64,000 nucleotides of DNA from CAIYRG01 sp964446945 (GTDB taxonomy: Bacteria > Pseudomonadota > Alphaproteobacteria > Micropepsales > Micropepsaceae): the NCBI GenBank assembly GCA_964446945.1, contig CAYUQO010000004.1, positions 124,001 through 188,000 on the forward strand, written 5' to 3'. The notes under the pieces were generated by a model that saw only the letters and a list, made by a program, of their open reading frames with translations, was not told where the DNA came from and did no database searches. Numbering within the stretch: position 1 is the stretch's first letter; each line of letters opens with the position of its first letter. A program made the position numbers and the translations under genes. Shown here piece after piece: positions 51,967 to 60,104 of this stretch.

Positions 51967-52562
51967 GCCGGGATGACTCCGAAATCGCGCAGGGCCGACA
52001 AGACCGGGATCAACGGCAACCCACGAATGCAGAACTGATCACCGGCGATTTCACTGAACAGCTGGGCGCCGCGGCCCTCGATTTGATAGCACCCGACCGA
52101 GCCGAGAATCTGCGGTATTTCCGCCAGCAAATATTCATCCAGAAAATGGTGTGAGAATTTCCGCATTTTCAGGACGGCAGATTCCGTGTGCCGCCACAAT
52201 GGCACATCATCTCGCGCGATAATGGCTGCGGTTATCAACTGATGCTCGCGCCCACAGAGCGTATTCAGTGTCTTGCGTGCTTCGGCTTCCGTATCCGACT
52301 TGCTGAAGACCTGGCCATCGCAAACCAGCACCTGGTCGGAGCCAAGGACCAAAGCACCTGGATGGTGCCGGCTGACAGACAACGCCTTCGCCTGCGCCAG
52401 CTCCTCCGCCATCCGGAATCCATCGCTGCCGCCGTCCAACAGCACCGATTTCAGAATTGCCTCATCGAACGGCGGAACTGTCACGGTGAACCCAACGCCC
52501 GCAGATTCGAGCATGATTCGCCGGCTGCGGCTGGACGAGGCGAGGATCAGCGGCACGTTCAT
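51963..52562 (-). CDS. maf: Maf-like nucleoside triphosphate pyrophosphatase
   Basis: 199 residues. Maf proteins hydrolyse modified nucleoside triphosphates or dTTP/UTP. LILASSSRSRRIMLESAGVGF, LVLGSDQVLVCDGQVFSK (active-site Asp) and DEYLLAEIPQILGSVGCYQIEGRGAQLF (in pieces) match the family; the GSVG-YQIEG near the C-terminus is the conserved signature. It overlaps ppsR by 4 bp and aroE by 4 bp. Confidence 0.95.
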   Translation of the reverse strand: MNVPLILASSSRSRRIMLESAGVGFTVTVPPFDEAILKSVLLDGGSDGFRMAEELAQAKALSVSRHHPGALVLGSDQVLVCDGQVFSKSDTEAEARKTLNTLCGREHQLITAAIIARDDVPLWRHTESAVLKMRKFSHHFLDEYLLAEIPQILGSVGCYQIEGRGAQLFSEIAGDQFCIRGLPLIPVLSALRDFGVIPA

Positions 52563-53401
52563 TGGGATGCGTTTCTGTCCGCCAGAAGATTCAATATGGC
52601 CGCGGCAGTTTCCTCAATCGAGCGGCGGGTGACATCGATTGTTGGCCAGCCATATTGCTCGAAGATGCGGCGTGTGGTCGCCAGTTCGCTCCGGATCGCG
52701 TCTTCATCGACATAATCCGAGCTCTTGTTCTCACCCATGGTCGTGAGGCGGTTTCTCCGAATTTGAAGCAACCTTTCAGGCGATAGCCACAGTCCGACAA
52801 ACAGGGGTTTGGGAAGGGCGAACAGGTGCTCTGGCACCGGAATTCCCGGCACGATCGGGATATTGCCAGCCCGCACACCGCGGATCGCGAGATAGATGCT
52901 TGTCGGCGTCTTGGAGCTTCGACTCACGCCGACCAGAATGACATCAGCCTCAGCCAGATTTTGAACATTTTGTCCATCATCGTGCTGCATCGCGTAATTC
53001 AATGCGTCAACCCGTTCCTGGTAGCGGGCGTCCATCTCATGTTGGGCGCCAGGACGGTGGGCCTCTTCGACGCCCAAATATTTTTTCATCGCATCAACCG
53101 CAGGATCGAGGACCGACACGCAGGGCAGATTCAATTTCCTGCATTCCTGCTCCAGCAGCCGGCGCAGACCGGGATTGACCAGTGTGGAAAATACGATTCC
53201 GGGATTTGCACTGATATGCTGGAGGGCGCGTCGAAGCTGATTCTCGCTACGTACGAGCGAGTAAATGTGTTCCCGGGCGATTGCTCCCTCGAACTTCGCG
53301 CCGACTGCTTTCGCAACCGTGTTCAGAGTCTCGCCTGTCGAGTCCGAGATCATATGCAGGTGATATTCACGGACCATCGATTTCATCCCAAAAATGCCCA
53401 C
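52559..53401 (-). CDS. ppsR: Pyruvate, water dikinase regulatory protein (DUF299)
   Basis: 280 residues. A bifunctional ADP-dependent kinase/pyrophosphorylase of the DUF299 family that regulates PEP synthase or PPDK. LHMISDSTGETLNTVAKAV at the start, a P-loop-like GVSRSSKTPTSIYLAIRG and a C-terminal TRRIFEQYGWPTIDVTRRSIEETAA are standard. The reading frame opens with GTG at 53401; ATGs at 53386 or 53377 are also plausible starts. It heads the maf-aroE-coaE-dnaQ series and is divergent from hemE. Confidence 0.94.
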   Translation of the reverse strand: MGIFGMKSMVREYHLHMISDSTGETLNTVAKAVGAKFEGAIAREHIYSLVRSENQLRRALQHISANPGIVFSTLVNPGLRRLLEQECRKLNLPCVSVLDPAVDAMKKYLGVEEAHRPGAQHEMDARYQERVDALNYAMQHDDGQNVQNLAEADVILVGVSRSSKTPTSIYLAIRGVRAGNIPIVPGIPVPEHLFALPKPLFVGLWLSPERLLQIRRNRLTTMGENKSSDYVDEDAIRSELATTRRIFEQYGWPTIDVTRRSIEETAAAILNLLADRNASQ

Positions 53402-53590
53402 AACACTCCATCACTTTCATACCGGCCAGCGGCAAAACGGGGATAAAATCAGCGGCTATCCCCAATCTGTAGCCAAACCGTGAAACTAAAATTTGCCCGC
53501 CAAACCGGGGAATCAGACCCGATCCCCTGACTTCTCCACAGACTTACCGCTACAACACCAGTATCATCATCTCAAAGAGCAGGAATTGCT
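53402..53590. other. Candidate replication-origin region between ppsR and hemE
   Basis: 189 bp between divergent ppsR and hemE. It has two perfect inverted repeats: GGGGATA (53439-53445) with TATCCCC (53457-53463), and GGGGA (53507-53511) with TCCCC (53523-53527). DnaA-box-like 9-mers are TTATCCCCG (minus strand, 53438-53446), CTATCCCCA (53456-53464) and TTCTCCACA (53532-53540), each one or two mismatches from TTATCCACA. One GANTC methylation site (GAATC, 53510-53514) is present. Caulobacter's origin lies beside hemE in this same gene order, so this is the best local candidate, although no long AT-rich stretch is evident. Confidence 0.45.
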
Positions 53591-54640
53591 TTGAAGACGA
53601 AATTTTCTCCGCCTGTTCCGGCTCTGGTTTCGGTTCTCGAAGGAAACGAGGTTTGGCCGCCTCCAATCTGGCTGATGCGTCAGGCCGGGCGGTATCTGCC
53701 GGAATACCGCGAGTTGCGGAAATTGGCCGGTTCGTTCTGGACAATGTGCATGTCGCCGGATTTGGCGACGGAAATCACCTTGCAGCCTATTCGGCGCTTT
53801 GACTTCGATGCGGCGATTATATTCTCCGACATTCTGGTCATTCCCTATGCGTTGGGTCAGGGAGTGCGCTTTGAGGAAGGCGTAGGTCCAATTCTGGACC
53901 AGTATCCCGGGCTGGACGGGTTGGCGCCTGATTCCGGGATTTGGAAACAGCGGCTCTCACCGGTGTATCAGGCGCTGGAGCAAACCAGGAAAGCATTGGC
54001 TTCGGAGAAGGCGCTGATTGGATTTGCCGGCGCCCCATGGACTCTTGCAGCCTATATGCTGCAGGGAAGCGGCTCGCCGGATCAACGGGTGGCAAAACTT
54101 TTCGGGTATTCAGACAGCCAGGAGTTTTCGCGTCTTTTGTACCGGCTTGCCGATGCTGTGGCGTCTCACCTGGTTTGGCAGTTGGAGCACGGGGCGGATG
54201 CGGTTCAGTTGTTTGACAGCTGGGCGGGAGGTTTGCCCGATCCTGAGTTTGCCGATTGGGTGATCGGCCCAACCAGAGAGATTGTGGCTGCGGTTCGCGA
54301 TGCGGTACCGGATGCACGAATTATTGGTTTTCCGCGTGCTGCGACTCAGAACCAGTATCGGCTTTACGCGAGCGAAACCGGCGTGAATTGCATCGGGATT
54401 GATACAGCGACATCGCTATCATGGGCGATTTCGCAATTTGGAATGAACATAGCTGTGCAGGGAAACCTCGATCCGATTGCGCTCATCGCCGGCGGCGAGG
54501 CGCTGGACCGGGCTATTGATAAAATTCTCCGGGCGGCTCGCGGCCACTCAGCGATTTTCAATCTTGGACATGGCGTGTTGCAGGAAACACCCTTGGAGCA
54601 TGTGACTCGCGTCGTTGAAAGGGTTAGAGGATCGGCGTGA
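53591..54640 (+). CDS. hemE: Uroporphyrinogen decarboxylase
   Basis: 349 residues. It converts uroporphyrinogen III to coproporphyrinogen III in haem synthesis. PPIWLMRQAGRYLPEYRELR is the N-terminal signature with the substrate-binding Arg residues; GFAGAPWTLAAYMLQG, QLFDSWAGGL and FNLGHGVLQETPLEHV follow. The start is a TTG preceded by AGCAGGA; no ATG lies before the conserved domain, so TTG initiation seems real. It begins right after the candidate origin and overlaps hemH by 4 bp (GTGA). Confidence 0.97.
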   Translation: MKTKFSPPVPALVSVLEGNEVWPPPIWLMRQAGRYLPEYRELRKLAGSFWTMCMSPDLATEITLQPIRRFDFDAAIIFSDILVIPYALGQGVRFEEGVGPILDQYPGLDGLAPDSGIWKQRLSPVYQALEQTRKALASEKALIGFAGAPWTLAAYMLQGSGSPDQRVAKLFGYSDSQEFSRLLYRLADAVASHLVWQLEHGADAVQLFDSWAGGLPDPEFADWVIGPTREIVAAVRDAVPDARIIGFPRAATQNQYRLYASETGVNCIGIDTATSLSWAISQFGMNIAVQGNLDPIALIAGGEALDRAIDKILRAARGHSAIFNLGHGVLQETPLEHVTRVVERVRGSA

Positions 54641-55668
54641 AACTGGCCGTTGTGCTGCTCAACCTCGGCGGCCCGGATTCACTGGATGCCGTCGAACCCT
54701 TTCTGGAAAATCTGTTCAGCGATCCTGCGGTGATTTCACTTCCGGGAGTGGTCCGGCGTCCGCTGGCACGGCTGATAGCGCGACGGCGTGCTCCGGTTGC
54801 GCGGAAAATCTATGAGGAGTTGGGTGGCCGATCGCCGATCGTTCCGGAGACCCAGGCCCAGTGTGAGGCGCTCAGAGCGGAGTTGGGATCGCGCGGCTTT
54901 ACGGCCGGGTGTTTCATTGCGATGCGATGCTGGCATCCATTCACGCAGCAGGCGGTGCGCGACGTGAAAGCATTTGCTCCGGATCGTGTGGTTCTGTTGC
55001 CGCTTTATCCCCAATATTCCACCACAACGAGCCGATCGTCATTGGCGGAATGGCGCCGCGAAAGCGCAAAGCAGGGCCTGACCGCTCCACTACAGGAAGT
55101 GTGCTGTTATCCCTTTGACCGTGGACTGGTGGATGCGTTTGTTGATCTTCTCGAGCGAGGATTTGAGCGGGTGCAGGCCGGTATCCAATATCGGGTGTTG
55201 TTTTCTGCGCACGGTCTGCCCAAGCGCACAGTCGCGCGCGGTGATCCCTATCAGTGGCAGGTCGAACAGACTGTGCGTGCGGTCGTCGAAAAACTTCAGC
55301 CGAGGGAGTTCGATTGGCAGATTTGCTACCAGAGCCGGGTGGGTCCTCTGGAGTGGATCGGGCCGGCAACGGATGCGGAAGTTCGGCGGGCCGGCAGCGA
55401 AGGCAAAGGATTGATTATTTTGCCTGTGGCATTCGTCTCAGAACATTCGGAAACTCTGGTCGAACTGGATATCGAATATCGGAAACTGGCGACCCAATCG
55501 GGTGTGCGGGACTACATCCGGCTTCCGACGGTGAGAACCCATCCGGCGTTTATTCGGGGCCTTGCCGACCTGGTTGAAGCTGCGCTGAAATCACGTATTC
55601 CGGTCACCTGTGCACCCGGACGGATTTGTCCCAAAGCGCGAATTTGCGAACAGCCAGAATCGCCATGA
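54637..55668 (+). CDS. hemH: Ferrochelatase
   Basis: 343 residues, GTG start. Inserts iron into protoporphyrin IX. VVLLNLGGPDSLDAVEPFL opens the fold; the catalytic His region is VLFSAHGLPKRTV, and FVSEHSETLVELDIEY is the second metal-site motif. CYQSRVGPLEW matches the signature of proteobacterial ferrochelatases. A cysteine-rich C-terminal tail (CAPGRICPKARIC) is present and could hold an Fe-S cluster, as in some other ferrochelatases, though spacing is unproven. It overlaps hemE and hemJ by 4 bp each. Confidence 0.96.
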   Translation: MKLAVVLLNLGGPDSLDAVEPFLENLFSDPAVISLPGVVRRPLARLIARRRAPVARKIYEELGGRSPIVPETQAQCEALRAELGSRGFTAGCFIAMRCWHPFTQQAVRDVKAFAPDRVVLLPLYPQYSTTTSRSSLAEWRRESAKQGLTAPLQEVCCYPFDRGLVDAFVDLLERGFERVQAGIQYRVLFSAHGLPKRTVARGDPYQWQVEQTVRAVVEKLQPREFDWQICYQSRVGPLEWIGPATDAEVRRAGSEGKGLIILPVAFVSEHSETLVELDIEYRKLATQSGVRDYIRLPTVRTHPAFIRGLADLVEAALKSRIPVTCAPGRICPKARICEQPESP

Positions 55669-56108
55669 CCGATGTCCTCAATCGCTATTACGACTGGATC
55701 AAAGCGTTTCACATCATTGCCGTGATGGCATGGATGGCTGGAATGCTCTACCTGCCGCGCCTTTTTTACTATCATTGCGAAGCCGTGCCAGGCGCAGTGG
55801 ACGACGAACGTTTCCAGCGGATGGAAAAACGGTTGATCCGGATCATCATCAATCCGGCGATGACCGCGGTGTGGGTGTTGGGGCTAACATTGGCTTTCAC
55901 GCGGTTCAGCAACGGTCCCGGTTGGCTGATCGCCAAGGTCACCCTGGTCGCCGTTATGTCGGGTGTGCATGGTCTGTTTTCGCGCTGGCGCCGGGCTTTC
56001 GCGCGCGGTGAGAATCGCCATGACAAGCGGTTTTACGCCGCCTGGAATGAAATTCCGGCACTGCTGATGATCGCGATTGTGATTTTAGTCGTCGTCAAAC
56101 CTATTTGA
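55665..56108 (+). CDS. hemJ: Protoporphyrinogen oxidase HemJ
   Basis: 147 residues with four membrane helices. AFHIIAVMAWMAGMLYLPRLFYYH carries the conserved His and Trp of HemJ, and RFYAAWNEIPALLMIAIVILVVVKP closes the protein. HemJ oxidises protoporphyrinogen IX, the penultimate haem step, and is the common alternative to HemG/HemY in alphaproteobacteria. The ATG at 55665 overlaps the hemH stop as ATGA, which fixes the start. hemE, hemH and hemJ thus form one operon for the end of haem synthesis. Confidence 0.96.
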   Translation: MTDVLNRYYDWIKAFHIIAVMAWMAGMLYLPRLFYYHCEAVPGAVDDERFQRMEKRLIRIIINPAMTAVWVLGLTLAFTRFSNGPGWLIAKVTLVAVMSGVHGLFSRWRRAFARGENRHDKRFYAAWNEIPALLMIAIVILVVVKPI

Positions 56109-56322
56109 ACGCGGGCCCACGGCCATCCGGGGGGATTGCAAAGGCCCGAAATCCCGTTAGCATGGGAACTGTCTTCGATTGGTGCGCCTTCGGTAGATGG
56201 CCGCAAGACCCGGCCAAAGGCGCAAAGATCTCCCAACGCAAAGCAGCACAATCGGCATTTACCTCGGGATATCCCCGCCTTGCATTCACAATGATACTTA
56301 ACCCTCTGCAGGTACGCGTCCC
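56109..56322. other. Leader region of rho
   Basis: 214 bp before rho. rho genes are often autoregulated through Rho-dependent attenuation in their leader; this stretch carries C-rich and G-poor segments (around 56215-56330) compatible with such a leader, but I see no defined element and the idea is inference. Confidence 0.3.
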
Positions 56323-57606
56323 ATGACCATCCAGTCTGGCCTCCAGGCCATGAAGCTTCGTGACTTGAAGATTAAGAAGCCGAATGAACTTCTCGAATTT
56401 GCCGAGGAGCTGGAGATCGAAAACGCATCATCGATGCGCAAGCAGGACATGATGTTCGCGATTCTGAAAGAATTGGCGGAACGCAATGTCGAAATTAACG
56501 GCGACGGCGTACTCGAAATCCTTCAGGACGGGTTTGGGTTTCTACGCAGTCCGGAATCGAATTACCTCGCCGGTCCCGACGACATCTATGTTTCGCCGTC
56601 GCAAATCCGCCGCTTCGGTTTGCGCACCGGCGATACGGTTGAAGGCCCGATCCGCAGTCCCAAGGATGGCGAGCGGTATTTCGCGCTGCTGAAGGTCTCA
56701 AGCATCAATTTCGAGGATCCCGAAGCCGGCAAGCACAAGGTCCATTTCGACAATTTGACGCCGCTCTATCCGACGCGGCGCTTCAACATGGAGCTTGAGG
56801 ATCCCACGATCAAAGACAAGACCGGTCGGGTAATTGATATTGTGGCGCCGTTGGGCATGGGCCAGCGCGCCCTGATCACAGCACAGCCGCGGACCGGCAA
56901 AACCGTTATTCTGCAGAACATCGCGAAAGCGCTCGCGGCCAACCATCCGGATTGCTACCTGATCGTGCTTCTGATCGATGAGCGCCCGGAAGAAGTCACC
57001 GACATGCAGCGCTCGGTCAAAGGCGAAGTGATTTCGTCCACATTCGACGAGCCGGCATCGCGCCATGTCCAGGTCGCCGAGATGGTGATCGAAAAAGCCA
57101 AGCGCCTGGTCGAGCACAAGCGGGATGTAATCATTCTTCTCGACTCAATCACCCGCCTCGGACGTGCTTACAACACGGTTGTGCCATCATCGGGAAAAGT
57201 ACTGACCGGCGGTGTCGATGCAAATGCATTGCAGCGCCCGAAACGCTTCTTCGGTGCCGCCCGCAATATCGAAGAAGGCGGCTCACTCACAATCATTGCC
57301 ACCGCGCTGATCGATACCGGTTCGCGCATGGATGAAGTGATCTTTGAAGAATTCAAAGGCACCGGCAATTCGGAAATCATCCTCGACCGCAAGGTGGCCG
57401 ACAAACGTGTATTCCCGGCGATCGATATTCTGCGCTCGGGCACGCGCAAAGACGAGCTCCTGGTCGACAAGGGAACGTTGGCAAAGATGTATGTCTTGCG
57501 GCGTATCCTGGCGCCGATGGGCACGATCGATGCGATCGAATTCCTGCTCGAGAAGCTGCGTCAGACGAAGACGAACGACGACTTCTTCGACAGCATGAAT
57601 ACGTAA
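56323..57606 (+). CDS. rho: Transcription termination factor Rho
   Basis: 427 residues. Hexameric RNA-dependent ATPase. The N-terminal helical domain (KKPNELLEFAEELEIENASSMRKQDMMFAILKE in pieces) and the RNA-binding cold-shock-like domain (VLEILQDGFGFLRSPESNYL, GPDDIYVSPSQIRRFGLR) are followed by the ATPase core: Walker A TAQPRTGKTVILQNIA, Walker B VIILLDSITRLGRAYN, Q/R loops in GKVLTGGVDANALQRPKRFFGAAR. The first nine residues may be extra, as an internal ATG at 56350 fits many relatives. Confidence 0.97.
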   Translation: MTIQSGLQAMKLRDLKIKKPNELLEFAEELEIENASSMRKQDMMFAILKELAERNVEINGDGVLEILQDGFGFLRSPESNYLAGPDDIYVSPSQIRRFGLRTGDTVEGPIRSPKDGERYFALLKVSSINFEDPEAGKHKVHFDNLTPLYPTRRFNMELEDPTIKDKTGRVIDIVAPLGMGQRALITAQPRTGKTVILQNIAKALAANHPDCYLIVLLIDERPEEVTDMQRSVKGEVISSTFDEPASRHVQVAEMVIEKAKRLVEHKRDVIILLDSITRLGRAYNTVVPSSGKVLTGGVDANALQRPKRFFGAARNIEEGGSLTIIATALIDTGSRMDEVIFEEFKGTGNSEIILDRKVADKRVFPAIDILRSGTRKDELLVDKGTLAKMYVLRRILAPMGTIDAIEFLLEKLRQTKTNDDFFDSMNT

Positions 57607-57648
57607 GTCAGAGCGGGAAGCGTCGATTCGAAACTGGGTCGCGCGGAT

Positions 57649-58233
57649 TCAGTCGCTTGACGGCGTCCGTCCGGCGTCAAGCTTTCCGGTGATGGCGATG
57701 CGCCAGCCGGAGATGAAGAAATACATCGCCATCGCGCCGCCGATCACGATGTCGGGGATGTTGGACTTGGTGGCGAACACCGCTGCAGCGGCTGCAATCA
57801 CCCCGATATTGCCGACGCAATCGGTACGGCTGATCCGCCACAACGCACCTATGCTCGTGAGCATCCGCCGTTGGCCCAGCACAATTGCCCCGACCATAAG
57901 ATCGGCGAACAGTGCAACGACTCCGATAATGGCCATGGCCACGGGATGGGGCAGGCTGCCGTAATACAGCCGGCGCACCGCGATGAGGCAGACCAGGCCG
58001 CCCAACAGCGCCATGACGAAGCCCTGAAGCTGTACGGTCCAGCGCTGGCGATTGATCGTGCCGGCTGTCGCCCAGAGCGAGAATCCCGCCGTGATGGAAT
58101 GCTGAACGAAAGAGAGCGCGTCCGCCGCCATGGCGGTGGATCCCGCCGGTACGGCCATCATGCTTTCGATGAAGCCCATCATGCCGGTGATGAGCGCGAT
58201 CAGCGCCAGCGCGACACGTTCGTTTTGCATCAT
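57649..58233 (-). CDS. CDF-like membrane protein, short, cation transporter family
   Basis: 194 residues with about six membrane helices and no cytoplasmic C-terminal domain. The pattern AMAADALSFVQHSITAGFSLWATAG and WRISRTDCVGNIGVIAAAAAVFA corresponds to helices 2 and 5 of cation diffusion facilitators, but the usual H/D-x3-D metal residues are altered (Ser/His and Ile/Asp). Such short CDF-like proteins are annotated as cation transporters in many alphaproteobacteria; transport is unproven. Start ATG 58233 follows AGGGACGAC; a longer frame exists upstream. The qor gene lies 59 bp upstream. Confidence 0.8.
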   Translation of the reverse strand: MMQNERVALALIALITGMMGFIESMMAVPAGSTAMAADALSFVQHSITAGFSLWATAGTINRQRWTVQLQGFVMALLGGLVCLIAVRRLYYGSLPHPVAMAIIGVVALFADLMVGAIVLGQRRMLTSIGALWRISRTDCVGNIGVIAAAAAVFATKSNIPDIVIGGAMAMYFFISGWRIAITGKLDAGRTPSSD

Positions 58234-58292
58234 GTGTCGTCCCTGGTCCAATTCGTTCTGATGATTTAGCGGATGGCGGCGCAAAAGGTTCA

Positions 58293-59261
58293 CTACGGAA
58301 GCAGAACTGTCGCGCCCGTGGTTCCCCGCGAGTGTAGTGCCTCATGGGCCGCGCGCGCTTCCGAGAGTTTGAAACGCTGATTGACCACGACCTTGACCGC
58401 ACGGGAGGCGATCACCTGAAATAGGTCGTCTGCGGTCTCTTTCAACTCCTGCGCATTGCGGGCGTAGTGGGCAAGCGTTGGCCGGGTCAGAAACAGCGAG
58501 CCCTTCTGGCTCAGAATGAGAGGCTCGAACGGCGGCACTGCGCCTGATGAGTTGCCGAAATAGACCAGCATGCCGCGTACCGCCAGACAATCGAGCGATC
58601 CCATGAAGGTATCTTTGCCGATGGAGTCGTATACCACCGGTACGCCGGTGCCGCCGGTGATCTCGCGCACGCGTTTGACCCAGTCGTCTTTGCGCGGGTT
58701 CAGGACATGCGCACAACCGCTGTCGCGGGCGAGCGACACTTTGTCTTCGGAACCGACGGTTCCGATGACGGTCGCCCCGAGATGTTTGGCCCATTGGCAG
58801 GCGATCACGCCCACGCCGCCGGCCGCGGAATGAAACAGAATGGTTTGGCCGGGCGAGATTTTATAGGTCGCCTTGAGAAGATAGCGTGCCGTCAGGCCCT
58901 TGAGCAGCACAGCGGCGGCGACTTCATCGCTGATGGCGGATGGTAGCTTCACTGCCGTCCAGGCCGGAATATTCGCAGCTTCGGCATAGGAACCGCGCAC
59001 CATGCAATAGGCGACGCGGTCGCCAATCCGCACACTGGTGACATTAGCGCCGGTCGCCTCCACGACCCCTGCCGCTTCCGACCCGAGAGTGGCCGGAAGC
59101 GGCAGAGTGTAGAGACCCACCCGATGATACGTGTCTATGAAATTGACGCCGATTGCGGTGTGCCGCACCCGGATTTCATCGGGCGAGGGCGGCGGCAAAG
59201 CGACCTCTTCATAGGTCAGGACTTCAGGACCGCCGGTCTGGTGTATGCGGACAGCTTTCAC
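58293..59261 (-). CDS. NADPH:quinone oxidoreductase (zinc-independent MDR)
   Basis: 322 residues. A medium-chain dehydrogenase of the quinone reductase type: RIHQTGGPEVLTYEEVALPPP, NFIDTYHRVGLYTLP and the NADP fold AAGGVGVIACQWAKHLGATVIGTVGSEDK (in pieces). The zinc-binding Cys/His set of alcohol dehydrogenases is absent. The GTG at 59261 comes 5 bp after the dienelactone hydrolase stop and starts the family N-terminus (VKAVRI); a longer frame would overlap that gene. Likely detoxifies quinones; the real substrate is unknown. Confidence 0.93.
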   Translation of the reverse strand: MKAVRIHQTGGPEVLTYEEVALPPPSPDEIRVRHTAIGVNFIDTYHRVGLYTLPLPATLGSEAAGVVEATGANVTSVRIGDRVAYCMVRGSYAEAANIPAWTAVKLPSAISDEVAAAVLLKGLTARYLLKATYKISPGQTILFHSAAGGVGVIACQWAKHLGATVIGTVGSEDKVSLARDSGCAHVLNPRKDDWVKRVREITGGTGVPVVYDSIGKDTFMGSLDCLAVRGMLVYFGNSSGAVPPFEPLILSQKGSLFLTRPTLAHYARNAQELKETADDLFQVIASRAVKVVVNQRFKLSEARAAHEALHSRGTTGATVLLP

Positions 59262-59266
59262 GTTGA

Positions 59267-59965
59267 TTACCCGAGATGCTGACGGAAAAAGGCGTCGGTA
59301 CGCGAATTGGCAAGATCGGCACAAGCCTTGTCGTAGTGCTGGCCGCCTTCACGCGCGAAGGCATGGTCCATTTCCGGGTATACATGGATCGTGACCAGCG
59401 CGTTGCCCTTCAATCCGTCGATGATCTGCTTTTGCGTCTCCGGCGGGCAATATTGGTCTTTGGCTGCGATGTGCAGCATCAGCGGCTTTTTGATCTTGCC
59501 CGCTTCATTGAGCCGGTTCTGAATGTTCACTCCGTAATAGCCTACCGATGCATCGGCATCGGTACGGGTCCCGGCAAGGAATGCGAGCTGCCCACCGAGG
59601 CAATACCCGACGGTGCCGATTTTCCCGGTGCAGCCCTTGACCTCGCGCAAGTGCCGCAGTGACGCCTGGATGTCGGCCACGCCTTTATCGACATCAAAGC
59701 GCTGCATCAGGCTGAAGGCTTTGCCCCAATCCTCCTGTGTCTTGTCGGTAAGTTGCACGCCGGGTTCGAGGCGCCAGAACAAATCCGGCGCCAGCGCGAA
59801 GCGGCCGCGCGCAGCGTGGGCGTCGCAAATCTTGCGGACCACATCGTTCACGCCAAAAATTTCCTGGATCACAATGACGCCCGGCCCCTGGGCGGAAGCC
59901 GGAGTGGCGAGATATGCACCAAAACTGCCGTCGGCGCCGCGAACCGAAATATCTTTGCCGCTCAT
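59267..59965 (-). CDS. Dienelactone hydrolase family protein
   Basis: 232 residues, alpha/beta hydrolase. The nucleophile Cys is in IGTVGYCLGGQLAF, the Asp in IAAKDQYCPPE and the His in EMDHAFAREGGQHYD. IVIQEIFGVNDVVRKICD near the start is typical of the family. True dienelactone hydrolases act in chlorocatechol breakdown; many relatives like this one have other, unknown esterase roles. It precedes the quinone oxidoreductase gene by 5 bp, so the pair is probably co-translated. Confidence 0.92.
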   Translation of the reverse strand: MSGKDISVRGADGSFGAYLATPASAQGPGVIVIQEIFGVNDVVRKICDAHAARGRFALAPDLFWRLEPGVQLTDKTQEDWGKAFSLMQRFDVDKGVADIQASLRHLREVKGCTGKIGTVGYCLGGQLAFLAGTRTDADASVGYYGVNIQNRLNEAGKIKKPLMLHIAAKDQYCPPETQKQIIDGLKGNALVTIHVYPEMDHAFAREGGQHYDKACADLANSRTDAFFRQHLG

Positions 59966-60104
59966 TTGGAGACTCCCCTTATTGGCGATGTGTATGCGCG
60001 CTCAGCTTAGCCGTTCAGCGCTCAGTCGGCCAAGTGATTCAAACAATCGCGCGCCAGGCGCGCCGGGGCAAATCAGGGCACGCAAGGCGCGCTCGGCGCC
60101 GGCA

